From Siphonodentalium dalli (taxonomy: Eukaryota > Mollusca > Scaphopoda > Gadilida > Siphonodentaliidae): a stretch of 64,000 nucleotides of DNA. The stretch lies in contig CP136063.1 in NCBI GenBank assembly GCA_032622095.1, positions 211,685,982 through 211,749,981 on the forward strand, given 5' to 3'. Position numbers and translations under genes: made by a program. Shown here in pieces: positions 53,922-63,877 of the stretch. Each line of letters starts with the position of its first letter. The first letter of the stretch is position 1. The notes beneath the pieces were generated by a model. The model ran no database searches. It was not told the DNA's origin and was given only the letters and a program-made list of their open reading frames with translations.

Positions 53922-55623
53922 TGCCCCCGACTTGAAGTCGGCGGGTATATAGTCGACGTCTCCGTCCGTACAAACATTTTGCATTATTGTTCAGCAAACG
54001 CTGGGCAGATTTAGCTGATATTTGGTATGGTGATAGAGCAGCATGGGGGAACAGCTACATGCATAGCGCGGGTTTCGTCCACCCATTTTCACCAGAGTTA
54101 TGGCCCTTTTTTTACTTAGAAAATTCAATTTTGTCCGTCCGTACAAACATTTTGCATTATTGTTCAGCAACCGCTCGGCAGATTTTGCTGATATTTGGTA
54201 TGGTGATAGAGCAGCATGGGGGAACAGATACATGCATAGCGCGGGTTTCATCCACCCATTTTCACCAGAGTTATGGCCCTTTTTTCCTTAGAAAATTCAA
54301 TTTTTCACTTGTTTTTTTGGTTTCCAGATGATAGCGTGAGCTTTGGTGGTACGATTGCAAATCCCATATTTTTGTGGATCAGTTATATGAAAATGCATGT
54401 CAAGTGCGAATTTGGGTATGATCTGATGATTTTTGCCAGAGTTATGGCCCTTTTTTCAACTTATAAATCCGTCCGTACGTCCATACAAACATTTTGCATT
54501 ATTGTTCAGCAACCGCTGGGCAGATTTAGCTGATATTTGGTATGGTGATAGAGCAGCATGGGGGGAACAGCTACTTGCTTAGCGCAGGTTTTGTCCACCC
54601 ATTTTCACCAGAGTTATGGCCCTTTTTTTACTTAGAAAATTCAATTTTTCTCTTGTTTTTTGGGTTTCCAGATGATAGCGTGAGCTTTGGTGGTACGATT
54701 GCAAATCCCGTATTTTTGTGGATCAGTTATATGAAAATACATGTCAAGTGCAAATTTGGGTATGATCTGATGATTTTTGCCAGAGTTATGGCCCTTTTTT
54801 CAACTTATAAATCCGTCCGTACGTCCATACAAACATTTTGCATTATTGTTCAGCAACCGCTGGGCAGATTTAGCTGATATTTGGTATGGTGATAGAGCAG
54901 CATGGGGGAACAGCTACATGCATAGCGCAGGTTTTGTCCACCCATTTTCACCAGAGTTATGGCCCTTTTTTGACTTAGAAAATTCAATTTTGTCCGTCCG
55001 TACAAACATTTTGCATTATTGTTCAGCAACCGCTGGGCAGATTTAGCTGATATTTGGTATGGTGATAGAGCAGCATGGGGGGAACAGCTACTTGCTTAGC
55101 GTGGGTTTTCGTCCACCCATTTTCACCAGAGTTATGGCCCTTTTTTTACTTAGAAAATTCAATTTTTCTCTTGTTTTTTGGGTTTCCAGATGATAGCGTG
55201 AGCTTTGGTGGTACGATTGCAAATCCCGTATTTTTGTGGATCAGTTATATGAAAATACATGTCAAGTGCGAATTTGGGTATGATCTGATGATTTTTGCCA
55301 GAGTTATGGCCCTTTTTTCAACTTATAAATCAGTCCGTACGTCCATACAAACATTTTGCATTATTGTTCAGCAACCGCTGGGCAGATTTAGCTGATATTT
55401 GGTATGGTGATAGAGCAGCATGGGGGAACAGCTACATGCATAGTGCGGGTTTTGTCCACCCATTTTCACAAGAGTTATGGCCCTTTTTTTACTTAGAAAA
55501 ATCAATTTTGTCCGTCCGTACAAAAATTTTGCATTATTGTTCAGCAACCGCAGGGCAGATTTAGCTGATATTTGGTATGGTGATACCGTCCATGCTTAAT
55601 CCGAATTGCTACGGTCGGGGGCA
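53922..55623 (+). mobile_element. TIR element with internal 170/515-bp tandem array
   Basis: Ends 'tgcccccgacttgaagtcgg' and 'ctacggtcgggggca' pair over about 10 bases. Inside, 'acaaacattttgcattattg' recurs near 53970, 54144, 54487, 54830, 55003 and 55346, with an alternating insert ('gatgatagcgtgagctttgg'). Frames of 86-114 codons here repeat one another and are shadows. Confidence 0.85.
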
Positions 55624-56549
55624 AATGCCACGCGACAGCGTACCTCTTGTATTATTTGGCGTGCTGTGGGAACTCTCCGCTTGAGATACTCAGGCCAGAT
55701 TTCATTCATAACATGTCATCATGTCAATTTCAAAGACAGTTGGACACGTCATCATGTAACTTTCCCCATGACCGAATTCGCGTGGAACTGAATGTATCGT
55801 CTGCTTTGTTCATAAATGTGTCTTCTCATTTTATTCAAGAAAATAGGATATACACTGGGATATATATGGATTATCAGATGCACGTATGTACTATGCAGAC
55901 TTGTGATACAAATTAAATCCATATTTATAAATATGTTATTTCCTTTCGCACAGTATAGTCTCTATAGAACCATGCAGTATCAACTGCTGTGCATCAAAGC
56001 TTTGAGATAGACGTAGATAATGTTGTGACTGTCACGATGATGAACCTCGCACCGGTGTCAAAATGAGGCTTAATCAAGTATGGTTATATAGTAGAGATGT
56101 GGGTCAAGTGATTTTAGTTTACTTAAAAAAAATTAATACTTTCTAGATACGCTGTTCAACTGACCAGTATCCAAAACTGTTTGCCTCTGACGGAGAGCTA
56201 GGATATGATCATTTGATCCAGTAGAGTGAGTAGACCCGTTAGAAATTCTTTATATGCCTACAAGCCCTTATAAATAGAAAAAATTATTTTATGACGTTTA
56301 TATAAATAGGAGAATGTTGCACGTCGACTGATTTGGGTGGCCTCTTGACAGCCGATTATGACATTTATGTTGTAAGTCGACCGTTCTACTATGCGACAAA
56401 AGTGCTCGCATCTAAAAAAAAATCGCTCCTTGTATTATTTAAAAAATTGGTGACGTCACAAAATCAAGATAGCCTTTGTAAGAAACAAAGCTTTGTTTCG
56501 TTATAAATAAAAGGCTTGATCAATGAGTACATCTGCGAGTCTGAATAAT
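55624..56549. other. Intergenic, unassigned
   Basis: Nothing recognised. Confidence 0.5.
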
Positions 56550-56895
56550 GTTTCTGACATTTGCAGAATGAGGTCCCCAGAGGGTGTATTTAGTGACGCT
56601 ATCCCGTATGAGAAGAATAGGAGCCTCCTTACCGTCACATCTAAAAATAGAATCTTTGGGGTCTAAAATTGGTTGTGGGTGTCTCGTTCGCGTCACATCT
56701 AAAAATAGAATCTTTGGGGTCTAAAATTGGTTGTACTAAAATATTCCCAAAATATCAAAAACCCAAAAATTATTTTTCCAAAAATTATTTTTTCCAAAAA
56801 ATTTCAAAATCCCAAAAAATTTTAAAACCCCAAAATTTCAAAAAAGAAAAAAATTCAAAACCCTCAAAATTATTTCTCCAAAAAAAAGTTTAAAT
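56550..56895. repeat. Truncated family C copy, a 57-bp duplication and an A-rich tract
   Basis: 56550-56612 is the left part of family C. 'gtcacatctaaaaatagaat' + ctttggggtc occurs at 56634 and 56691. 56750-56890 is low-complexity, with 'cccaaaaatt' and 'ccaaaa' repeated. Confidence 0.75.
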
Positions 56896-57611
56896 AAAAA
56901 ATTTATAACGAGTTTTCGGTTTCTGATAATCTCGATATTAAAATGTCGAATGTTAAATTATTTGCGTGTAATATCTTTCGTTATTTTTTTTTTGTTCAAA
57001 TATTTTTCATGAAATTATTAATCGATGTTTAGAAATAGCTTTATTGGACATTGTGACCATCGATATGAATGCATACATTCCAGTGTTTTATCGGACGCAG
57101 TTCATATAATTGTCATACCTGAAAATAGACACTATTACTTTTACATAAATAATAAAGAGCGTTTATTCTTTACACTCTCTCTATCCCATATGACAGGTGT
57201 GTATTATCGTGAATTATTGGAAGTTTTGAGATGTACTATGTTCAATCCCTAACGGTCGAAAATTGTAATGTGAAATTACAACCCTCCAGAATGAATTGTC
57301 ATATTCGCTGTACACGCAATCACACGCGACATTGGTGGTAACAATGTGTCTTTCACACCTTTGCTTTACCAAATGAATTATATTATTTCCCCGGTCACAG
57401 TTATATGCTATTCAGAAAACATATCGATTTAATGTCTGAACAAACGGGTTAGTATCAATTAAGGTTGATAAACTGTGTCATTCACACGATAATTAGTTAG
57501 CCAAAAACATGCATACGTCCAGGACACTCAATTATAGAAATTGCTTTGATGACATTGTTATAACAACATTACGTAATAACCACTTATCGCCCCACATTCA
57601 TACTTACGCTT
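56896..57611. other. Flank of the right-end element, unassigned
   Basis: The 75-codon frame at 57025-57252 has no recognisable domain. The left edge of the right-end element probably lies in or just before this stretch. Confidence 0.4.
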
Positions 57612-57817
57612 TGGACATTTTATCAGTTTATCACGTGATCACTAAATGTGGCAATCGGGTATCCACCGATGCCTGCAATATATTATTTATAATAATTGGA
57701 CTCATTGATCTCACGTGAATAATACTCTTAGTTGTTCCAATAAAATAGTTATCAAATTCGATCACCAATAGATTTGACTGTGGAATGTAATGACCTTTTA
57801 ACTTATTTATCGATCTA
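57612..57817 (+). repeat. Module A, copy 1
   Basis: 206 bases starting 'ttggacattttatcagttta' nearly match 59080-59285. It contains the palindromic 'tcacgtgatca'. Confidence 0.9.
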
Positions 57818-58105
57818 AAGGGACACTCATTATGAATGAATGTTAACAATACAAGCGCACGAATGAAGAGCGTTGAACATATACAAAATTACTACACGAA
57901 TGAATTGAACCTTGAAATTTATATTTCACATCTTACCAACAACAGTTACAGACATAATCATAGTATTATACTGTCTTGCATGTACACACGCTATGACATC
58001 ATTAAAGGCGGACAATCCACTCACGGTGTGACAACAGATACGGACATAGGCATAGTGTTATACAGTCTTCTATGTACCCACGCTATGACACCATTAACGT
58101 ACATT
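57815..58105 (+). repeat. Module B, copy 1
   Basis: It starts 'taaagggacactcattatga' and matches 59681-59965. An internal duplication of 'cata.gtgttatac.gtctt' + catgtacccacgctatgaca gives two ~90-base half units. Confidence 0.9.
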
Positions 58106-58142
58106 GGATGTTAGGTCTATGACTCTTGAGTATGCACCAATC

Positions 58143-58796
58143 AATGAGCAAATGAGCAAAAAAATGAGCAAATGAGCAAAAAAATGAGCACATGAGCAAG
58201 AAAATGAGCAAATGAGCAAGAAAATGAGCAAATGAGCAAGAAAATGAGCAAATGAGCAATAAAAATGAGCAAATGAGCAAAAAAATGAGCAAATGAGCAA
58301 GAAAATGAGCAAATGAGCAATCAAATGAGCAAGAAAATGAGCACATGAGCAAGAAAATGAGCACATGAGCAAGAAAATGAGCAAATGAGCAAGAAAATGA
58401 GCAAATGAGCAAGAAAATGAGCAAATGAGCAATAAAAATGAGCAAATGAGCAATAAAATGAGCAAATGAGCAAGAAAATGAGCAAATGAGCAAGAAAATG
58501 AGCAAAAAAATGAGCAAATGAGCAAGAAAATGAGCAAATGAGCAATAAAATGAGCAAATGAGCAATAAAATGAGCAAATGGGCAAAAAAATGAGCAAATG
58601 AGCAAGAAAATGAGCAAATGAGCAATAAAAATGAGCAAATGAGCAAAAAAATGAGCAAATGAGCAAGAAAATGAGCAAATGAGCAAGAAAATGAGCAATA
58701 AAAATGAGCAAATGAGCAAATAAATGAGCAAATGAGCAAAAAAATGAGCAATAAAATGAGCAAATGAGCAATAAAAATGAGCAAATGAGCAAACAA
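58143..58796. repeat. (TGAGCAAA)-type tandem array, left arm
   Basis: About 650 bases of 'aatgagcaaatgagcaag' and variants occur, with basic word tgagcaa and a period of about 16-18. It is open in all three minus frames and gives hydrophobic repeats such as FLAHLLIFLL. The same array reappears, inverted, from about 63878 to the window end. Confidence 0.95.
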
Positions 58797-59079
58797 ATGG
58801 GGCATACCTGTATGTAGGCCTATCAGTGGATGAATAGTCTGCCGGAGAAGTACTGTGTAGACAGGTCTTGACGGTAAGAGAGTCAGACGAGAAGTGAAGG
58901 CTTGGCTATTAAAACATAGTAATGCGATAGCGAACATCAAACGAGTCTGCGCACACATATCTGTCAAAAGGATACAATAGCAGTCATTGGTCAATTTATC
59001 CCCGGTGTCAGCTCAGTACCCAATCGGGACGAAGCCGAAGGTCAACTCATTTTTTTTTTTGCTCATTATAGTACGTCAC

Positions 59080-59285
59080 TTGGACATTTTATCAGTTTAT
59101 CACGTGATCACTAAATGTGGCAATCGGGTATCCACCGATGCCTGCAATTTATTATTTATAATAATTGGACTCATTGATCTCACGTAAATAATACTCTTAG
59201 TTGTTCCAATAAAATAGTTATCAAATTCGATCACCAATAGATTTGACTGTGGAATATAATGACCTTTAACTTATTTATCGATCTA
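59080..59285 (+). repeat. Module A, copy 2
   Basis: A direct repeat of 57612-57817. Its mirror lies at 63389-63594. Confidence 0.9.
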
Positions 59286-59448
59286 TGTTAGAACATGGTC
59301 TTAACAAAAAACTTGACCATAACAAAAATTACCTTACATTTATGCATGAATCTAATTAGACCATACGTAAATATTGTCAGCTTATCGTCTGATGAGCAAA
59401 TCCGATGTTTATCAAAAATAGTACAACTTCCAGTTGGTAATTACTCTT

Positions 59449-59653
59449 ACGAATGAAGAGCGTTGAACATATACGAAATTACTACACGAATGAACTGAAA
59501 TTTATATTTTCACATCTTACCAACAACAGATACAGACATAGTCATAGTGTTATACTATCTTACATGTACCCATGCTATGACATCATTCGAAGGGGCAATA
59601 CACTCAAGGAGTTAAAGTGACACGAAACAAGGGACGTGATGTAATATTGGTAT
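59449..59653 (+). repeat. Module B, partial copy
   Basis: 'gaatgaagagcgttgaacat' to 'catgctatgacatcatt', then a tail (aagggacgtgatgtaatatt) that also ends copy 2. It is shortened relative to copies 1 and 2. Mirror at 63021-63225. Confidence 0.8.
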
Positions 59654-59680
59654 TTGAATCTTAAAGGAACACAAGACACT

Positions 59681-59965
59681 CTAAAGGGACACTCATTATG
59701 AATGAATGTTAACAATACAAGCGCACGAATGAAGAGCGTTGAACATATACAAAATTACTACACGAATGAATTGAACCTTGAAATTTATATTACACATCTT
59801 ACCAACAACAGCTACAGGCATTATCATAGGGTTATACTGTCTTGCATATACACACGCTATGACATCATTAAAGGCGGACAATCCACTCACGGTGTGACAA
59901 CAGATACAGACATAGGTATAGTGTTATACAGTCTTCTATGTACCAATGCTATGACATAATTAAAG
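59681..59965 (+). repeat. Module B, copy 2
   Basis: A direct repeat of 57815-58105, with the same internal half-unit duplication. Mirror at 62709-62993. Confidence 0.9.
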
Positions 59966-60103
59966 GGGGATAATACATGCACGGTGTGGAATGTTAAAGT
60001 GACACGCGGTAAGGGACGTGATGTAATATTGGTGAAAACCCCTCCCCCACTTATAGATATATAACGAAGACGAGAATAACATGTTGATGAAGTTTATTGA
60101 AAT

Positions 60104-60706
60104 TTAATCATTGTCTGAATCTTCGCCCGTTAGATTTACTTCTAAGAGTTTCTTGAATTTTCTCATCGCTTCATCCGCAGCCCATTCATTATTATATCCG
60201 TGTTTGGTCAGTTTGACCATTTTCTTCATGATAGCGTTATGTATGCGGGATGTTTTCAATCGATGCTGGTATTCTATCAATCGTCTGTAACTTTTGAGAA
60301 AGAGAGAAAACTCTGTGTCGATGCGTTCTAGCTGAGCTTTTCCATCATCCTCTTCTCCCGACACGCCCTCTTCTTCCATCAGTTGATCAAACTTATCAGA
60401 CAATGCTTTCACATCATCGATGACGCGTTTCATCATACTTTTGAATGTGTTCATCTCATTGACGCATCGCGCAGCTTTCTTACGGCCGAATACCGTTCTA
60501 CTACCGGCGATAGTATCATCCTCTGAATCTGATAGAGTTCCCCGTTCATCTTCATCTGAATCTAGACCCGCTTCGTCAGATTCATCGGTATCTTCTCCGA
60601 AGAGAGTTGGTTTTGTCTCGGACATAACTCCGTGTTTAATCTGTTTATGTCTTTGTAGATTGTAGTTCGTCGATAAAATAATGCCACATAAATCACACCC
60701 GTGCAT
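60104..60706 (-). CDS. ORF2, left arm: C2H2-finger acidic protein, 200 aa
   Basis: This is the mirror copy of 61968-62570, identical in predicted protein. One C2H2 finger lies at residues 4-25 (C4, C7, H20, H25). A strongly acidic stretch covers about 36-67, a predicted helical/coiled region 84-115, and a basic C-terminal helix-rich region about 140-185 precedes a short acidic end. A polyadenylation signal (TTTATT on +, 60093-60098) lies 5 bases past the stop. The left-arm ORF1 overlaps its start by 14 bases. I do not recognise the family; C2H2 plus acidic region suggests a DNA-binding regulator, an inference only. Confidence 0.8.
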   Translation of the reverse strand: MHGCDLCGIILSTNYNLQRHKQIKHGVMSETKPTLFGEDTDESDEAGLDSDEDERGTLSDSEDDTIAGSRTVFGRKKAARCVNEMNTFKSMMKRVIDDVKALSDKFDQLMEEEGVSGEEDDGKAQLERIDTEFSLFLKSYRRLIEYQHRLKTSRIHNAIMKKMVKLTKHGYNNEWAADEAMRKFKKLLEVNLTGEDSDND

Positions 60707-60896
60707 TATCGCGAATTATTGGAAGAACCATCACTCTTATAAGTATTTGTTGTTGTTGTTGTGGCTGATGTGGCTGATGATACTGTTGTTGTTGTTGTTG
60801 TTGTTGTTCTGAAGGTGTGTGTTTAACTTTGATATGATGCTTCAAACTATCTTGCCAAGCATAGACACTTAAGCACTCTTCACATTGATACTTCAT
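60693..60896 (-). CDS. ORF1, left arm: C2H2-finger poly-Q protein, 67 aa
   Basis: This is the mirror of 61778-61981, with H instead of R at residue 20. One C2H2 finger (C5, C8, H21, H26) is followed by a run of eight Q and a second Q-rich patch. It ends 14 bases inside ORF2 in a different frame. Because both frames begin with or contain a finger, the pair may be one two-finger protein broken by a frameshift in the CAA repeat, or two overlapping genes. A TATA-like element lies at 60942-60949 on the minus strand. Confidence 0.65.
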   Translation of the reverse strand: MKYQCEECLSVYAWQDSLKHHIKVKHTPSEQQQQQQQQYHQPHQPQQQQQILIRVMVLPIIRDNARV

Positions 60897-60941
60897 TTTC
60901 CTATATAATCAGTGAAATCGAGCGTTCTTCTATGCACCTAT

Positions 60942-60949
60942 ATTTATAT
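60942..60949 (-). promoter_or_regulatory. TATA box for left-arm unit
   Basis: Mirror of 61725-61732 (TATATAAA), about 46 bases before the ORF1 start. A 14-base palindrome ACTAGTTAACTAGT lies at 60977-60990 just upstream. Confidence 0.6.
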
Positions 60950-61261
60950 AGAACAGAAACAAGGGAAACGTGGTGGACTAGTTAACTAGTTCAGGCTGTC
61001 GTTCACAACGTCTCTTATTGTTGTTTGTACTGGATACAAATTTATCACATTAGCTACAATACAACCTACCTATCCAAATGTCAATGCAATTATGAGTGAT
61101 TTCAATATGAACACTCTATTATATAGATATGTGTAACCTGGTGACTGACATGATGATACAGTTATGCACTAAATAATGGACTGCTTAACCACAGCAGAAT
61201 TATAGGTAACTTTTCAGGAGTTAGTCGGAAATATGGCTTGTTGCCATTCATCGGAAAGCTC

Positions 61262-61412
61262 TCACCGCCGCCGGCGGCGGCGGCAGCATTGCGGCATTGC
61301 AGTATTTTACTGTGGGGTCCGACGGCGGCGGACCCCGGCGGCGGTGGCGACACCGCCGCCGCAGTAAAATATCGCAATACCGCAATGCCGCCGCCGCCGC
61401 CGGCGGCGGTGA
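61262..61412. repeat. GC-rich axis with two side-by-side hairpins (T-shaped)
   Basis: The arms meet as ...ttttactg (to 61312) and cagtaaaa... (from 61362). Between them lie hairpin B (61314-61321 GGGGTCCG pairs with 61329-61336 CGGACCCC) and hairpin C (61336-61346 CGGCGGCGGTG pairs with 61351-61361). The outer stem near the axis is (CCG)n-rich and holds most of the arm mismatches. Confidence 0.92.
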
Positions 61413-61724
61413 GAGCTTTCCGATGAATGGCAACAAGCCATATTTCCGACTAACTCCTGAAAAGTTACCTATAATTCTGCTGTGGTTAAGCAGTCCATTA
61501 TTTAGTGCATAACTGTATCATCATGTCAGTCACCAGGTTACACATATCTATATAATAGAGTGTTCATATTGAAATCACTCATAATTGCATTGACATTTGG
61601 ATAGGTAGGTTGTATTGTAGCTAATGTGATAAATTTGTATCCAGTACAAACAACAATAAGAGACGTTGTGAACGACAGCCTGAACTAGTTAACTAGTCCA
61701 CCACGTTTCCCTTGTTTCTGTTCT

Positions 61725-61732
61725 ATATAAAT
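61725..61732 (+). promoter_or_regulatory. TATA box for right-arm unit
   Basis: TATATAAA lies 46 bases before the ORF1 start codon, with the 14-base perfect palindrome ACTAGTTAACTAGT at 61684-61697 about 28 bases further upstream, a candidate operator. Confidence 0.65.
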
Positions 61733-61777
61733 ATAGGTGCATAGAAGAACGCTCGATTTCACTGATTATATAGGAAA

Positions 61778-61981
61778 ATGAAGTATCAATGTGAAGAGTG
61801 CTTAAGTGTCTATGCTTGGCAAGATAGTTTGAAGCGTCATATCAAAGTTAAACACACACCTTCAGAACAACAACAACAACAACAACAACAGTATCATCAG
61901 CCACATCAGCCACAACAACAACAACAAATACTTATAAGAGTGATGGTTCTTCCAATAATTCGCGATAATGCACGGGTGTGA
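61778..61981 (+). CDS. ORF1, right arm: C2H2-finger poly-Q protein, 67 aa
   Basis: MKYQCEECLSVYAWQDSLKR and HIKVKH form one C2H2 finger of spacing C-x2-C-x12-H-x4-H (C5, C8, H21, H26). Residues 31-38 are all Q, with a second Q-rich patch at about 46-50, both coded by CAA repeats. The stop at 61979-61981 lies 14 bases inside ORF2. Finger spacing is the same in ORF2, which suggests a shared origin. The product is probably nuclear and DNA- or RNA-binding by analogy to C2H2 proteins. Whether it is a separate protein or the first part of a two-finger protein broken in the repeat tract is open. Confidence 0.68.
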   Translation: MKYQCEECLSVYAWQDSLKRHIKVKHTPSEQQQQQQQQYHQPHQPQQQQQILIRVMVLPIIRDNARV

Positions 61982-62570
61982 TTTATGTGGCATTATTTTA
62001 TCGACGAACTACAATCTACAAAGACATAAACAGATTAAACACGGAGTTATGTCCGAGACAAAACCAACTCTCTTCGGAGAAGATACCGATGAATCTGACG
62101 AAGCGGGTCTAGATTCAGATGAAGATGAACGGGGAACTCTATCAGATTCAGAGGATGATACTATCGCCGGTAGTAGAACGGTATTCGGCCGTAAGAAAGC
62201 TGCGCGATGCGTCAATGAGATGAACACATTCAAAAGTATGATGAAACGCGTCATCGATGATGTGAAAGCATTGTCTGATAAGTTTGATCAACTGATGGAA
62301 GAAGAGGGCGTGTCGGGAGAAGAGGATGATGGAAAAGCTCAGCTAGAACGCATCGACACAGAGTTTTCTCTCTTTCTCAAAAGTTACAGACGATTGATAG
62401 AATACCAGCATCGATTGAAAACATCCCGCATACATAACGCTATCATGAAGAAAATGGTCAAACTGACCAAACACGGATATAATAATGAATGGGCTGCGGA
62501 TGAAGCGATGAGAAAATTCAAGAAACTCTTAGAAGTAAATCTAACGGGCGAAGATTCAGACAATGATTAA
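61968..62570 (+). CDS. ORF2, right arm: C2H2-finger acidic protein, 200 aa
   Basis: The start at 61968 is the first ATG of the frame after an in-frame stop at 61956-61958. MHGCDLCGIILSTNYNLQRH and KQIKH form a C2H2 finger (C4, C7, H20, H25). An acidic stretch (about 36-67, DESDEAGLDSDEDERG) follows, then helical segments including NTFKSMMKRVIDDVKALSDK (likely coiled coil) and a basic region KTSRIHNAIMKKMVKLTK. The protein ends GEDSDND. I know no family with this whole layout. Perfect preservation of the frame in both arms suggests recent duplication or selection. AATAAA at 62576-62581 is 5 bases past the stop, a compact virus-like arrangement. Confidence 0.82.
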   Translation: MHGCDLCGIILSTNYNLQRHKQIKHGVMSETKPTLFGEDTDESDEAGLDSDEDERGTLSDSEDDTIAGSRTVFGRKKAARCVNEMNTFKSMMKRVIDDVKALSDKFDQLMEEEGVSGEEDDGKAQLERIDTEFSLFLKSYRRLIEYQHRLKTSRIHNAIMKKMVKLTKHGYNNEWAADEAMRKFKKLLEVNLTGEDSDND

Positions 62571-62575
62571 ATTTC

Positions 62576-62581
62576 AATAAA
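62576..62581 (+). terminator. Polyadenylation signal of the right-arm unit
   Basis: AATAAA begins 6 bases after the ORF2 stop (62568-62570). The mirror signal is at 60093-60098. Confidence 0.65.
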
Positions 62582-63877
62582 CTTCATCAACATGTTATTC
62601 TCGTCTTCGTTATATATCTATAAGTGGGGGAGGGGTTTTCACCAATATTACATCACGTCCCTTACCGCGTGTCACTTTAACATTCCACACCGTGCGTGTA
62701 TTATCCCCCTTTAATTATGTCATAGCATTGGTACATAGAAGACTGTATAACACTATACCTATGTCTGTATCTGTTGTCACACCGTGAGTGGATTGTCCGC
62801 CTTTAATGATGTCATAGCATGTGTATATGCAAGACAGTATAACCCTATGATAATGCCTGTAGCTGTTGTTGGTAAGATGTGTAATATAAATTTCAAGGTT
62901 CAATTCATTCGTGTAGTAATTTTGTATATGTTCAACGCTCTTCATTCGTGCGCTTGTATTGTTAACATTCATTCATAATGAGTGTCCCTTTAGAGTGTCT
63001 TGTGTTCCTTTAAGATTCAAATACCAATATTACATCACGTCCCTTGTTTCGTGTCACTTTAACTCCTTGAGTGTATTGCCCCTTCGAATGATGTCATAGC
63101 ATGGGTACATGTAAGATAGTATAACACTATGACTATGTCTGTATCTGTTGTTGGTAAGATGTGAAAATATAAATTTCAGTTCATTCGTGTAGTAATTTCG
63201 TATATGTTCAACGCTCTTCATTCGTAAGAGTAATTACCAACTGGAAGTTGTACTATTTTTGATAAACATCGGATTTGCTCATCAGACGATAAGCTGACAA
63301 TATTTACGTATGGTCTAATTAGATTCATGCATAAATGTAAGGTAATTTTTGTTATGGTCAAGTTTTTTGTTAAGACCATGTTCTAACATAGATCGATAAA
63401 TAAGTTAAAGGTCATTATATTCCACAGTCAAATCTATTGGTGATCGAATTTGATAACTATTTTATTGGAACAACTAAGAGTATTATTTACGTGAGATCAA
63501 TGAGTCCAATTATTATAAATAATAAATTGCAGGCATCGGTGGATACCCGATTGCCACATTTAGTGATCACGTGATAAACTGATAAAATGTCCAAGTGACG
63601 TACTATAATGAGCAAAAAAAAAAATGAGTTGACCTTCGGCTTCGTCCCGATTGGGTACTGAGCTGACACCGGGGATAAATTGACCAATGACTGCTATTGT
63701 ATCCTTTTGACAGATATGTGTGCGCAGACTCGTTTGATGTTCGCTATCGCATTACTATGTTTTAATAGCCAAGCCTTCACTTCTCGTCTGACTCTCTTAC
63801 CGTCAAGACCTGTCTACACAGTACTTCTCCGGCAGACTATTCATCCACTGATAGGCCTACATACAGGTATGCCCCAT

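Noticed and set aside
53987-55564. Series of 86-114-codon frames with shared peptides
   Set aside because: They are the same tandem repeat unit translated repeatedly, with no conserved protein features.
58143-58796. CRISPR-like array
   Set aside because: There are no unique spacers, the unit is a simple 7-18-base repeat, and the genome is eukaryotic.
58083-58994. 303-codon frame as a membrane protein
   Set aside because: Almost all of it is the TGAGCAA array read backwards, and equivalent peptides arise in all three frames.
60420-60665. 81-codon frame opposite ORF2 (and its mirror 62009-62254)
   Set aside because: Antisense shadow of ORF2's acidic codons, giving Ser-rich text.
61238-61512. 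Ala/Pro-rich frames across the axis
   Set aside because: They are products of the (CCG)n palindrome and appear symmetrically on both strands.
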